Positions 33,743 through 42,719 of a DNA stretch of 64,000 nt are shown here, piece after piece. Source of the DNA: Streptomyces sp. NBC_00620 (GTDB taxonomy: Bacteria > Actinomycetota > Actinomycetes > Streptomycetales > Streptomycetaceae); NCBI RefSeq assembly GCF_026341825.1, contig NZ_JAPENY010000003.1, positions 1,116,001 to 1,180,000 of the forward strand, given 5' to 3'. Position 1 is the first letter of the stretch, and every line of letters starts with the position of its first letter. A model generated the notes under the pieces. That model was not told the DNA's origin and made no database searches. It saw only the letters and a program-made list of their open reading frames with translations. The position numbers and the translations under genes are program-made.

Positions 33743-36622
33743 TCAGGGGGCGGCACCGCCGCCCGGTCCTCGTACGGACACGGCACGGCGCAGGTCGTCG
33801 AGCCGGTCGGTGACCCCGCGCCGCAGGGCCGGTGCGGGGTTTCCGCGCTCCAGCCACCGCTCACCGGCCCCGAGGACTGCTGCGGACGCCGTGTGGGCGG
33901 GGAACGTGTGCCGGGCCAGCGCGGCGGCCACGGCGGGGCCCCGGCGTTCGGCGAGCGCGGTCGCCGCGTCGAACCAGCGCGGTGCGAACTCCTCGGTCAC
34001 ATCCGCCTGTTCGGGCTGCCAGAAGCCCTGGCCGGTGGCTGCAAGGAGCGGTACGGGCAGCTCGTCGCCGAACAGCGCGCGCCAAGCCGCCTCCTTGGCC
34101 GCCCTGCCGGGCAGCGCGGCCCGGCAGCGGGCGGCACCCTCGCGGCCGACGGCCGTGCGGTCGTCCGCCTCCAGCGCGTCGATCTCCTTCTCGTCCGCCG
34201 CCCCGAGCACACAGCGGCGCAGCAGGGCCCGCCAGCGGAGTTCGAGGTCGCCCTCGGGTACGTCCGGCAGCTCGTCGGCGGAGGTCGAGTCGATGAGGGT
34301 ACGCAGGGCGGCCGCGTGCCGGTCCGTGCCAAGGAGGGCTCGGCACACGTCCGCGAGGCCGGCCAGCGCGGCCGGGCGCTGTCCCGGGTTCACGTATTGG
34401 TCGGCGACCGTGGTGCGGGCGAAGCCGAGAACGCTCTCGGTGAGAACCGGGTCGCTCTCGTACGGCAGGTGCCGGGCGACGAGCTCCAGGTAGGCGGTGG
34501 GCGGGAGTTCACCGTCGCGAACGAGGTCGCGGGCGACGGTCCACAGCACCGCGCGGGTCCCCGGGTCCTCGATCGACGACAACGACGCCGTGACGGCGGC
34601 CCATGAGCCGGCGTCGAGACGCACCTTGGCGTAGGTGAGATCACCGTCATTGGGCAGCAGCAGGACAGGGCGCCGCACGAGGTCGTACGTCCCACCGGGC
34701 TCGGCAAGGATCCGCTCACGCAGGACGAGGCGGCTCCGGTCGTCGTAGTCGTAGAGGCCGAGGGCGAGGCGGTGCGGTCGGGCGCCGGTGCTGCGCACGG
34801 CGAGGGTTGCATCGGCGTCCGTTCCGTCGGTGCGGGCGGAGCCGATGTGCCCGCGCGGGCACCCGGAGGCGACGCCGTCCGGCTCGCCCTCGCAGGCCCC
34901 ACGGGCACACTCCGGCGCAGGCTCCGAGGAGGAACCGTCGCCCCAGAGTGCACACCCCGGGGCGACGCCTCCCGGCCCACCCCGGCGGGCCCCACCGGCA
35001 CGGACCGGCGTCGGCTCCGGGACAGAGGTGACACCCTCGCCCACCCGCCCGCCGCCCGCGGCGACGCCGCCCAGCTCCCCCTCACGGGCACCACCGGCAC
35101 GTTCCGGCGCAGGCTCCGAGGAGGAACCGTCGCCCCAGAGCGCACACCCCGGGGCGACGCCTCCCGGCCCACCCCGGCGGGCCCCACCGGCACGTTCCGA
35201 CGTAGGTTCCGCGACGGAGGCGGCGCTCTCGGACACCCGTGTGCCGGTCGCGGTGACGCCGTCCGGCTCGCGGCCGGGCCAGGTCCCGCTCGGCCCCTCC
35301 GGGGCCCACTCCGCACGGATCGTGTCCACGCCAGTGGTCCGCAGCCACGCCTCCGCCCAGGTCCGCACATCGCGGCCGGACACCTCGGTCAGGGTGTCGA
35401 CGAGGTCGGCGAGTGAGGCGTTGCCGAAGCGGTGGCGGGTGAGGTGGGCGTCGACTCCGGCGCGGAAGGTGGACTCGCCGAGCCAGACGGAGAGTTGGCG
35501 GAGGGCGGAGGCACCCTTGGCGTAGGAGATGCCGTCGAAGTTGAGGAGGGCGGCGGCCGTGTCGGGTACGGCGGCGGGGGCGACCGGGTGGGTCGAGGGG
35601 CGTTGGTCGGCGTCGTAGCCCCAGGTCTTGCGGTGGACCGTGAACTCGGGCCAGGCGCCGGTCACTTCATAAGCCATGAGGTCGGCGAACGACTCGTTCA
35701 GCCACAGGTCGTCCCACCAGCGCATGGTGACCAGGTCGCCGAACCACATGTGGGCCATCTCGTGCGCGAGGGTCTTGGTGCGGTAGCCGCGTTCGTACGG
35801 GGTGGGTTCGGAGCGGAAGAGGAAGGCTTCCTTGTACGCGACCAGGCCCGGGTTCTCCATCGCTCCGCCGTTGAACTCCGGTACGAAGATCTGGTCGTAG
35901 GAGTCGAACGGGTAGGGCTCGGCGAAGAGTTGAGCGTACCGGTCGAAGCAGCGTCGGGTGATCTCGAAAAGTTCGGCCGCATCGAGGTGCGGGGCGAGCG
36001 AGCGGCGGCAGTGCAGGCCGAAGGGCAGGTTCGCGTGCTCGGTGCGGACGGAGTGCCAGGAGCCCGCGGCCAGGGCGAAGAGGTAAGTGGAGAGGGGTGG
36101 CGTGGGCTCGAACTCCCAGATGTCCTCGCACAGTTCGGCGCCGACGCTGTTGCCGAGTGCCGTCCATCCGGCCGGCACGGCGGCCTGGACGTCGAAGACC
36201 GCCTTGAGGTCCGGCTGGTCGAAGCAGGCGAAGATCCGCTGGGCCTGGTCGAGGAACGCCTGGCTGTGGACGTATGTCTCGCCGTCGGCCGGGTCGGTGA
36301 AGCGGTGCAGACCCTCCCCCGTGCGGGAGTAGCGCATGTCTGCCTCGACCAGCAGGGTGTGCTCGCCCGACGTGAGGGTGAGCGGGAGACGCCCGTCGGT
36401 GAGTGTGGCCGGATCGAGTGGCCGCCCGTCGAGGACGGCCCTGTGGAGGGTCGAGGGCTTCAGCTCGACGAAGGTGTCGGCGCCCTCGCGGGCGGTGAAG
36501 CCGATCTCCGTACGGGAGCCGAACTCCTCGTCCCCGCCGGTGAGATCGAGGTGGACGGTGTAGCGGTGGACGGTCAGCAGCCGGGCCCGTGCCTCGGCCT
36601 CGGTTCGGGTCAGGGCGGGCAC
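33743..36622 (-). CDS. pepN: M1-family aminopeptidase N with inserted repeat array
   Basis: This 959-residue cytoplasmic enzyme removes N-terminal residues from peptides. It starts at GTG 36622 after AAGGA. The exopeptidase motif GAMEN is at 253-257, the zinc ligands are H287, H291 and E310 (HEMAH...NESF), and the C-terminal helical ERAP1-like domain follows. Between about residues 435 and 600 there is an extra Gly/Pro/Ala-rich segment of 31-33-residue tandem repeats; normal Streptomyces PepN is about 850-870 residues, so this accounts for the excess length. The insertion falls between the catalytic core and the C-terminal domain and probably forms a loop or linker. Confidence 0.87.
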   Translation of the reverse strand: MPALTRTEAEARARLLTVHRYTVHLDLTGGDEEFGSRTEIGFTAREGADTFVELKPSTLHRAVLDGRPLDPATLTDGRLPLTLTSGEHTLLVEADMRYSRTGEGLHRFTDPADGETYVHSQAFLDQAQRIFACFDQPDLKAVFDVQAAVPAGWTALGNSVGAELCEDIWEFEPTPPLSTYLFALAAGSWHSVRTEHANLPFGLHCRRSLAPHLDAAELFEITRRCFDRYAQLFAEPYPFDSYDQIFVPEFNGGAMENPGLVAYKEAFLFRSEPTPYERGYRTKTLAHEMAHMWFGDLVTMRWWDDLWLNESFADLMAYEVTGAWPEFTVHRKTWGYDADQRPSTHPVAPAAVPDTAAALLNFDGISYAKGASALRQLSVWLGESTFRAGVDAHLTRHRFGNASLADLVDTLTEVSGRDVRTWAEAWLRTTGVDTIRAEWAPEGPSGTWPGREPDGVTATGTRVSESAASVAEPTSERAGGARRGGPGGVAPGCALWGDGSSSEPAPERAGGAREGELGGVAAGGGRVGEGVTSVPEPTPVRAGGARRGGPGGVAPGCALWGDGSSSEPAPECARGACEGEPDGVASGCPRGHIGSARTDGTDADATLAVRSTGARPHRLALGLYDYDDRSRLVLRERILAEPGGTYDLVRRPVLLLPNDGDLTYAKVRLDAGSWAAVTASLSSIEDPGTRAVLWTVARDLVRDGELPPTAYLELVARHLPYESDPVLTESVLGFARTTVADQYVNPGQRPAALAGLADVCRALLGTDRHAAALRTLIDSTSADELPDVPEGDLELRWRALLRRCVLGAADEKEIDALEADDRTAVGREGAARCRAALPGRAAKEAAWRALFGDELPVPLLAATGQGFWQPEQADVTEEFAPRWFDAATALAERRGPAVAAALARHTFPAHTASAAVLGAGERWLERGNPAPALRRGVTDRLDDLRRAVSVRGPGGGAAP
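34850..35290. repeat. Tandem coding repeats inside the M1 aminopeptidase gene
   Basis: Repeats of 31 and 33 residues alternate to give a 64-residue (192-bp) period. The blocks at 34911-35002 and 35103-35194 differ at one base in 92. Each unit ends in a RAGGARxG-like block and begins with xPGGVAxG. Confidence 0.85.
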
Positions 36623-36655
36623 ACTGTTCCTTAACTCAGTTCAATTCACAGGCAG

Positions 36656-37351
36656 TTACTCGGACTCGGCGGCCCACAGGCCCCGTACATGCCCGAGGTG
36701 CCGCGTCATGACGGCGCGTACGGCCTCCTTGTCGCGGGCGAGCAGCGCGTCGAGGAGTTCCAGGTGCTCCTCGGCGGAGTCCTCCAGGCGGCCCGCTTCG
36801 ACGAGGGCGTTCAGGCCGTAGAGGCGGGAGCGCTTGCGCAGGTCGCCGACGACCTCGACCAGGTGCGCGTTGCCCGCGAGGGCGAGCAGTCCGAGGTGGA
36901 AGCGGATGTCGGCCTCGACGTACGCGATGAGGTCACCGGCCGCCGCAGCCGTCACGATCTCCTGGGCCACGGGCCGCAGGGCCTCAAGTGCGACCGGATC
37001 GGCCGTCGTGGCGAGCTCGACGGTGGTGGGGATCTCGATCAGCGAGCGGATGTGGGTGTATTCGTCGAGCTGCTTCTCGGAGACCGCGGTGACCCGGAAG
37101 CCCTTGTTCGGGACCGTGTCGACGAGGCCTTCCTTGGCGAGGTCGAGCATGGCCTCGCGCACCGGGGTCGCGGAGACGCCGAAGCGGGCGGCGAGGGTGG
37201 GCGCGGAGTAGACCTCGCCGGCGCGCAGTTCACCGGCGATCAGCGCGGCGCGCAGCGCGTCCGCGACACGCTCGCGGTAGCTGCTCTTCTTGCCGCCCAG
37301 CGAGGGCAGGTCGGGAGCGGCGGGCGGGGCGCTGGTGCGCTGGGCGGCCAT
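36656..37351 (-). CDS. GntR-family (FCD/FadR subgroup) regulator of hydroxyproline use
   Basis: The start at 37351 follows AGGAGGA. The product has 231 residues: a disordered N-terminus, a GntR winged helix (YSAPTLAARFGVSATPVREAMLDLAKEG) and an all-helical FCD ligand domain with metal-type His/Asp positions. It is the last gene of the hydroxyproline operon and the obvious local regulator. An ATGTCAC motif recurs upstream of three genes in this region. Confidence 0.85.
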   Translation of the reverse strand: MAAQRTSAPPAAPDLPSLGGKKSSYRERVADALRAALIAGELRAGEVYSAPTLAARFGVSATPVREAMLDLAKEGLVDTVPNKGFRVTAVSEKQLDEYTHIRSLIEIPTTVELATTADPVALEALRPVAQEIVTAAAAGDLIAYVEADIRFHLGLLALAGNAHLVEVVGDLRKRSRLYGLNALVEAGRLEDSAEEHLELLDALLARDKEAVRAVMTRHLGHVRGLWAAESE

Positions 37352-37383
37352 GGGTCGTTGTCCTCCTGGTACGGGCATATGCA

Positions 37384-37390
37384 ATGTCAC
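37384..37390. promoter_or_regulatory. ATGTCAC motif upstream of the gntR-type gene
   Basis: ATGTCAC lies 33-39 bases upstream of the regulator start, followed by GTGCTACCAG. The same heptamer is found in the spacer before 40908 and before 43879. Confidence 0.35.
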
Positions 37391-37403
37391 GTGCTACCAG
37401 TAT

Positions 37404-38768
37404 CTATGCGGCGGAGAGCATCGTGACCGTGCGGGTCCTGGTGTAGAAGTCGAGGGCCGCCTTGCCCTGCTCGCGCGGGCCGTGGCTGGAGGCCTTCTCG
37501 CCGCCGAAGGGCAGATGGAAGTCGACGCCGGTGGTGGGGGCGTTGACCTTGACCATGCCGGTGGCGAGCCGGTCGGCGCAGCGCAGGGCGGCGTCCAGGT
37601 CGGCGGTGTGCACGGACGAGACCAGGCCGTGGGCCACGGAGCCCGCGCAGGCGATCGCGGTGTCCAGGTCGGGCGCCGAGCTGAGCGCGGCGATCGGCCC
37701 GAAGACCTCTTCGGTGGCCAGCAGGTGGCCCTCGGGGAGCCGGTCCACGAGGGTCGGTGCGGCGTACCAGCCGTCGAGTCCGGCCGGGCGTACTCCCCCG
37801 GTCAGCAAGCGCCCCCCGGATGCCGCGGCGAGGACGGCGTCGCGGGCCGCGGCGGAGATGAGCGGGCCGCACACGGTGTCCGGGTCGGCGGGGTCTCCTG
37901 TGCGCAGGGCGTTCAGCGCGCCGATCAGGGCGTCCCGGAGCGGCCCCGGGTCGCCGACCGCGATGATCCGCTTGGTGGCCGTGCACTTCTGGCCCGCGAA
38001 TCCGGCGACGGCGGCGGCGAGTTGCGCCGCGGTCGTCTCCACGTCGGCGTCGGGCAGCACGAGGGCGGCATTCTGGCCGCCCATCTCCGCCTGTACCGGA
38101 GTGCCGCTCGCGGTCGCGGCCTGTACGACGGCCCGGCCGACCGCGGTGGAGCCGGTGAAGGAGACGACGTCGGCGCCGTCGACCAGCGCCATGCCCTCCT
38201 CGGCCCCGCCGGGCACGACCGTGAACACGCTCTCCGGAAGCACTCCGTCGAGGAGTTCGGCGAGCCGCAGCGCGCAGGCGGTGGCGGGCGGTGCGGGCTT
38301 GAGCACGACCGCGTTGCCGGTGGCGAGCGCGGGCGCGGCCTTCCAGAGGGGGATGGCGAGCGGGAAGTTCCAGGGCGTGATCAGCCCGGCGACGCCGTGC
38401 GGGGCGCGCCGGGTGAACAGCAGTCCTGCCCCGGCCGCCGGTTCGTGGACGGAGCCGACCGGGTCGTAAGGCTGCTGTGCGTAGTAACGCAGGATCGCGA
38501 CGGCGCGGGCGATCTCGCCGCGTGCTTCGGTGATGGGCTTGCCGACCTCGCGGACGACGAGCGCGGCGAGTTCGTCGCCCGCCTGCTCGACGCGCTCGGC
38601 AGCCGCGTGCAGGGCGGCGGCACGGCGCGCGGCGCCGCCCTGGGCCCAGAGGCGGGAGGCGGCACGGGCGCGCTCGACCGCGGCGAGCACACCCTGGCGT
38701 CCGGTGGCGGGCGTTTCGGTCAGGATGTCGGCGGGGCGGGCGGGGTTGTGGCTGACGACGAGGGTCAT
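37404..38768 (-). CDS. 2-oxoglutarate semialdehyde (2,5-dioxovalerate) dehydrogenase
   Basis: This 454-residue aldehyde dehydrogenase has catalytic Cys262 (FAGQKCTA) and Glu228 (QAEMGGQN), with the cofactor motif FTGSTAVG near 204-211. Placed after the epimerase, dehydrogenase and deaminase genes, it should oxidise 2-oxoglutarate semialdehyde to 2-oxoglutarate, the last step of hydroxyproline breakdown. It is slightly shorter than the usual 480-500 residues. Confidence 0.82.
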   Translation of the reverse strand: MTLVVSHNPARPADILTETPATGRQGVLAAVERARAASRLWAQGGAARRAAALHAAAERVEQAGDELAALVVREVGKPITEARGEIARAVAILRYYAQQPYDPVGSVHEPAAGAGLLFTRRAPHGVAGLITPWNFPLAIPLWKAAPALATGNAVVLKPAPPATACALRLAELLDGVLPESVFTVVPGGAEEGMALVDGADVVSFTGSTAVGRAVVQAATASGTPVQAEMGGQNAALVLPDADVETTAAQLAAAVAGFAGQKCTATKRIIAVGDPGPLRDALIGALNALRTGDPADPDTVCGPLISAAARDAVLAAASGGRLLTGGVRPAGLDGWYAAPTLVDRLPEGHLLATEEVFGPIAALSSAPDLDTAIACAGSVAHGLVSSVHTADLDAALRCADRLATGMVKVNAPTTGVDFHLPFGGEKASSHGPREQGKAALDFYTRTRTVTMLSAA

Positions 38769-38792
38769 GTGGTGCGCTCCTGGGACCCGTGG

Positions 38793-38906
38793 GTCTAGAG
38801 GATGAGTCCGGCCGGGAACGGGTCGGAGGGGTCTGGAGGATGAATCCGGCGGGGAACGGGTCGGAGGGGTCTAGAGGATGAATCCGGCGGGGAAGGGGTC
38901 GGAGGG
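38793..38906. repeat. Three 38-bp tandem repeats spanning a stop codon
   Basis: Copies begin at 38793, 38831 and 38869 with exactly 38-bp spacing and only a few differences. The third copy contains the stop codon and last codons of the epimerase gene. Copy 1 keeps the stop, and in copy 2 it has changed to CAG. Confidence 0.9.
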
Positions 38907-39872
38907 GTCCAGCAGGTACTGGGCGGTGCCGGTCACCCAGGCGCGACCGGTGAAGCTCGGCAGTACGGCCGGGATCCCGGCAACCTCGGTGGTGCCGAGC
39001 AGCCGTCCCGTGAACTGCGTCCCGATGAAGGACTCGTTCACGAACTCGGTGTTCAGGGGGAGTTCGCCGCGGGCGTGAAGCTGCGCCATGCGCGCGCTCG
39101 TACCCGTACCGCAGGGCGAGCGGTCGAACCAGCCGGGGTGGATCGCCATCGCATGGCGGGAGTGCCGTGCCGTGGCGCCGGGGGCGATGAGGTGGACGTG
39201 GTGGCAGCCGCGGATGGACGGGTCCTCGGGGTGGACGGGCTCCTCCTCCGCGTTGATCGCCTCCATCAGCGACAGACCGGCGGCGAGGATGTCGTCCTTG
39301 CGGGTCCGGTCGAAGGGCAGCCCGAACTGCTCCAGCGGCAGGATCGCGTAGAAGTTGCCGCCGTAGGCCAGGTCGTACGTCACCGTCCGGCCGTCGGAAA
39401 GCGTGATCTTGCGGTCGAGGCCTGCGGAGAACGAGGGGACGTTCTTCAGCGTCACCGCCTTCGCCGCGCCGTCCTCCACCGCGACCTCGGCGACGACGAG
39501 GCCCGCCGGGGTGTCCAGGCGGATGGTGGTGACGGGCTCGACGACCTCGACCATCCCCGTCTCGACGAGGACGGTGGCGACACCGATGGTCCCGTGGCCG
39601 CACATCGGGAGATAGCCGGAGACCTCGATGTAGATGACCCCGTAGTCGCAGTCGGGGCGGGTGGGCGGCTGGAGGATCGCGCCGCTCATCGCCGAGTGCC
39701 CGCGCGGCTCGTTCATCAGGAGCTGCTTGATGTGGTCACGGTGCTCACGGAAGTAGAGCCGGCGCTCGTTCATGGTCGCGCCGGGGATGGTGCCGATGCC
39801 GCCGGTGATCACCCGGGTCGGCATTCCCTCGGTGTGCGAGTCGACGGCGTGCAGGACGAGTTTGCTGCGCAT
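38871..39872 (-). CDS. 4-hydroxyproline 2-epimerase (proline racemase family)
   Basis: The protein has 333 residues from ATG 39872; an ATG ten codons earlier is possible. Both catalytic cysteines are kept, Cys91 in MCGHGT and Cys254 in SPCGTGT, which separates true epimerases from the Ser/Thr dehydratase subgroup. It should turn trans-4-L-hydroxyproline into cis-4-D-hydroxyproline for the dehydrogenase subunits encoded upstream. The 3' end is triplicated as a 38-bp tandem repeat. Confidence 0.87.
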   Translation of the reverse strand: MRSKLVLHAVDSHTEGMPTRVITGGIGTIPGATMNERRLYFREHRDHIKQLLMNEPRGHSAMSGAILQPPTRPDCDYGVIYIEVSGYLPMCGHGTIGVATVLVETGMVEVVEPVTTIRLDTPAGLVVAEVAVEDGAAKAVTLKNVPSFSAGLDRKITLSDGRTVTYDLAYGGNFYAILPLEQFGLPFDRTRKDDILAAGLSLMEAINAEEEPVHPEDPSIRGCHHVHLIAPGATARHSRHAMAIHPGWFDRSPCGTGTSARMAQLHARGELPLNTEFVNESFIGTQFTGRLLGTTEVAGIPAVLPSFTGRAWVTGTAQYLLDPSDPFPAGFIL

Positions 39873-40011
39873 GTCCGAGCTGCTCCCTTGAACGTGGGAC
39901 ACGGATGAAGAGGTGGAGGGGTGACGGGCGCGGCGGTCGGTGAGGGCCGCCCGTCGCGCCCGTCGGTCGGTGTGGGACCGGCCGCACCCGGTCCCGTACC
40001 ACCGGCGACGG

Positions 40012-40908
40012 TCAGGCGAGACCGTCGGCGACGGCCTTCTCGGTCGCGGCGCGCACCGCGGCCTCCTGCTCCGGAAGCAGCGGGACCCGCGGCGGCCGGA
40101 CCGGGCCGCCGTGCCGGCCGACGATGTCCATGGACAGCTTGATGGCCTGCACGAACTCGACCTTGGAGTCCCAGCGGTGCAGCGCGTGCAGCTTCCGGTA
40201 GAGCGGCAGCGCGGTCTTCAGATCGCCCTCGACCGCCGCGTGGTAGAGCTCCACGGTGGCCTTGGGCAGCGCGTTCGGGTAACCGGAGACCCAGCCCTTC
40301 GCGCCGGCGATCGCCAGCTCCAAGAGGACGTCGTCGGCGCCGATCAGGACGTCCAGCTCGGGGGCCAGCTCCTGGATCTGGTAGATGCGGCGTACGTCGC
40401 CGGAGAACTCCTTGACGCCGTGGATGTGGCCCGCGGCGTGCAGCTTCGCCAGCAGTTCGGGGACCAGGTCGACCTTGGTGTCGATGGGGTTGTTGTACGC
40501 CACGATCGGGACGCCCGCCTTGGCGACCTCCTCGTAGTGGGCGAGGACGGAGCGCTCGTCGGCGCGGTAGGCGTTCGGCGGCAGCAGCATCACGGACGCG
40601 CAGCCGGCGTCGCGGGCCTGCTCGGCCCAGCGGCGTGCCTCGGCGGAGCCGTAGGCGGCGACGCCGGGCATCACACGGGAGCCGCCGATGGCGGCCACGG
40701 CCGTCTCCACGACCTTGGCGCGCTCCTCGGGCGTGAGCACCTGGTACTCGCCGAGGGAGCCGTTCGGTACGACGCCGTCACAGCCGTTCTCGACGAGCCA
40801 GGCACAGTGCTCGGCGAACTTCTCGTAGTTGACGGAGAGGTCGTCGTTCAACGGAAGGGCCGTGGCGACGAGGACTCCGCGCCAGGGGCGGTTCTCGGTG
40901 GTGGTCAT
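40012..40908 (-). CDS. DapA-family pyrroline-4-hydroxy-2-carboxylate deaminase
   Basis: This 298-residue (beta/alpha)8 enzyme of the dihydrodipicolinate synthase family has a Schiff-base lysine in GVKEFSGD. Operon context points to deamination of 1-pyrroline-4-hydroxy-2-carboxylate to 2-oxoglutarate semialdehyde rather than lysine synthesis. The start at 40908 is chosen over upstream ATGs because GGGAC precedes it. A direct repeat and an ATGTCAC motif lie upstream. Confidence 0.82.
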   Translation of the reverse strand: MTTTENRPWRGVLVATALPLNDDLSVNYEKFAEHCAWLVENGCDGVVPNGSLGEYQVLTPEERAKVVETAVAAIGGSRVMPGVAAYGSAEARRWAEQARDAGCASVMLLPPNAYRADERSVLAHYEEVAKAGVPIVAYNNPIDTKVDLVPELLAKLHAAGHIHGVKEFSGDVRRIYQIQELAPELDVLIGADDVLLELAIAGAKGWVSGYPNALPKATVELYHAAVEGDLKTALPLYRKLHALHRWDSKVEFVQAIKLSMDIVGRHGGPVRPPRVPLLPEQEAAVRAATEKAVADGLA

Positions 40909-40931
40909 GAGCGGTCCCATCTCAATAGGGT

Positions 40932-40992
40932 GTGACATTTTACTGGCAGTCATGGGTTGCTGGTAATCAGCCATAGGTTGCTGGTAATCACG
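40932..40992. promoter_or_regulatory. ATGTCAC motif and 21-bp direct repeat before the deaminase gene
   Basis: GTGACAT (reverse of ATGTCAC) is at 40932-40938. Two 21-bp direct repeats follow from 40951 and 40972, sharing GGTTGCTGGTAATCA. The 112-base gap holds no gene and probably contains an internal promoter of the operon. Confidence 0.45.
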
Positions 40993-41020
40993 GGCCGAGG
41001 CGCCCTGCCCGGTGCGGGGC

Positions 41021-42418
41021 TCAGGGTTCCTCGGACTCCCCCGCGCGGGCCAGCACCCCGAGCGGTACGGGCCGGGCGAACGGCCGCCGTGACGGCGTGA
41101 GTTCGCATCCGGCGAGCCCCGCGACAGCGGGACCGCACACCCGGCCCTGGCACCAGCCCATACCGGCCCGGGTCAGCAGCTTCACCGTGCGTACATCGCC
41201 CGCGCCCAGTTCGCCGACGGCCTCGCGGATCGCACCGCCGGTGACCTCCTCGCAGCGGCAGACGACCGTGTCGTCGGTGATCAGCTCGGTCCAGTGCGCG
41301 GGCGGCGCGTAGGCGCCGTCGACGGCCGCGAAGAACTTCCGCAGTTTCGTACGGGTCCTCGCTGCGGCCGCCCAGCCGCGCGGGTCCGGTTCGGCGCCGG
41401 AGAGCCGGGCCGCGATCGAGCGTCCCGCGATGTGGCCCTCGGCGAGCGAGAGGGCGGCGCCGCCGATGCCGGTGGTCTCGCCGGCCGCCCAGACTCCGGG
41501 AACGTCGGTGCGCTGCTCGTCGTCGACGTGCACGTCGAGCCCGTCGATACGGCAGCCGAGCGCCTCCGCGAGGTCGGTGTGCGGCAGCATGCCGTGGCCG
41601 ACGGCGAGCGTGTCGCAGGGGATGCGCCGTTCGGTGCCGGGCCGTACCCGGCCGTCGGCGTCGAGGGCGGCGATGGTCACGGCGCTCAGCCGGTCCCCGC
41701 CGTGCGCCTCGACCACGGTGTGGTGCACGAGGGTCTTCACCCGGTGCCGCAGCAGCTCGGCCGCGTACTGGGCGCCCTCCGCGATCTTGGCCGGATACGC
41801 CGCGAACGTCCCGCCCTGCCGCACGAACGCCTTCGGGTCCGCGGACTCCACGAGCGCGGCGACCTCGGCACCCGCCGCGGCGAGCCCGGTGGCGACCGGC
41901 AGCAGCAGCGGCCCGGTGCCCGCCACCACGGCGGTACGGCCCGGCAGGACCAGCCCGCCCTTGAGCATGGCCTGCGCGCCACCCGCGGTCACCACACCGG
42001 GCAGGGTCCAGCCGGGGAAGGGCAGCACCTTCTCGTATCCACCGGTGGCGAGCAGTACGGCGTCGGCGTGGACCTCGGCGGGCTCCTCCTGCTCGGGTCC
42101 GAGCAGGGCGTGGACGGTGAATCCGTTCAAGTCCGTTTCCACGAACCACACATGATGTTCCGTCAGGTGGACCACGCGTCCACTGGCGATGTGCGCGCCG
42201 AGTCCGTCGCGCAGCCGCTCCCAGGTGCGCCACTGGTGGTGCAGGGCCTGGGGGCGACGGGCGCCGAGGCCTTCGGCGGGCTGCCGGTAGAACTGGCCGC
42301 CGGCCTCCGCACCGGAGTCGATCACCGTCACGTGGACACCTCGCGCGGCGGCGGCGAGCGCGGCGGCGAGCCCCGCGGGGCCGGCGCCGATCACGGCCAG
42401 GCGGGTTCCCTCAGCCAT
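41021..42418 (-). CDS. D-hydroxyproline dehydrogenase, large FAD subunit (HcnB-like)
   Basis: This 465-residue flavoprotein has an N-terminal dinucleotide fold (VIGAGPAGLAAALAAA) and a C-terminal Cys cluster (CRCEEV...CQGRVC) for a BFD-like iron-sulfur centre. Together with the small [2Fe-2S] protein and the DAO-type subunit it resembles the three-subunit D-hydroxyproline dehydrogenase of pseudomonads. It overlaps the [2Fe-2S] gene by eight bases. Confidence 0.82.
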   Translation of the reverse strand: MAEGTRLAVIGAGPAGLAAALAAAARGVHVTVIDSGAEAGGQFYRQPAEGLGARRPQALHHQWRTWERLRDGLGAHIASGRVVHLTEHHVWFVETDLNGFTVHALLGPEQEEPAEVHADAVLLATGGYEKVLPFPGWTLPGVVTAGGAQAMLKGGLVLPGRTAVVAGTGPLLLPVATGLAAAGAEVAALVESADPKAFVRQGGTFAAYPAKIAEGAQYAAELLRHRVKTLVHHTVVEAHGGDRLSAVTIAALDADGRVRPGTERRIPCDTLAVGHGMLPHTDLAEALGCRIDGLDVHVDDEQRTDVPGVWAAGETTGIGGAALSLAEGHIAGRSIAARLSGAEPDPRGWAAAARTRTKLRKFFAAVDGAYAPPAHWTELITDDTVVCRCEEVTGGAIREAVGELGAGDVRTVKLLTRAGMGWCQGRVCGPAVAGLAGCELTPSRRPFARPVPLGVLARAGESEEP

Positions 42419-42719
42419 CGTGACCGGTTCCTTCCTGTGTGCGGATGGCGTCCCCCGGGTTCAGCGGCAGCAGGCAAGCCCGTTGATTGGGGCGGCCGTT
42501 GACCGTCACCAGGCAGTCGAAGCAGACACCGATGCCGCAGAAGACGCCGCGCGGACGTCCTTCGCCCCGGGTGGTGCGCCAGGAGGTGACGCCCGCGGCC
42601 CAGAGTGCGGCGGCGACGGTCTGTCCGGGCAGGGCTTCGATCTCGCGTCCGTCGAGCGTGACCGTGAAGGCCGGTCCGGGCCGGGCGTCGGCCAGTTCCA
42701 GCGGGGTACGGGAACTCAC
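42411..42719 (-). CDS. D-hydroxyproline dehydrogenase, [2Fe-2S] subunit (HcnA-like)
   Basis: This 102-residue ferredoxin-like protein has four cysteines in a C-x4-C-x2-C-x11-C arrangement (FCGIGVCFDC...AC). It should carry electrons between the two flavin subunits encoded on either side, with which it overlaps on both ends. Confidence 0.85.
   Translation of the reverse strand: MSSRTPLELADARPGPAFTVTLDGREIEALPGQTVAAALWAAGVTSWRTTRGEGRPRGVFCGIGVCFDCLVTVNGRPNQRACLLPLNPGDAIRTQEGTGHDG

Noticed and set aside
38793..38906. 38-bp repeats considered as a CRISPR-like array
   Set aside because: The copies are directly adjacent with no spacers and include a gene end, so this is a simple tandem duplication.
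38871..39872. Trans-3-hydroxyproline dehydratase as alternative for the racemase-family protein
   Set aside because: Both active-site cysteines are present; the dehydratase subgroup has Ser/Thr in place of one of them.
40012..40908. Dihydrodipicolinate synthase for lysine synthesis
   Set aside because: The gene is embedded among hydroxyproline epimerase, dehydrogenase and semialdehyde dehydrogenase genes; a catabolic deaminase of the same fold explains the context better.
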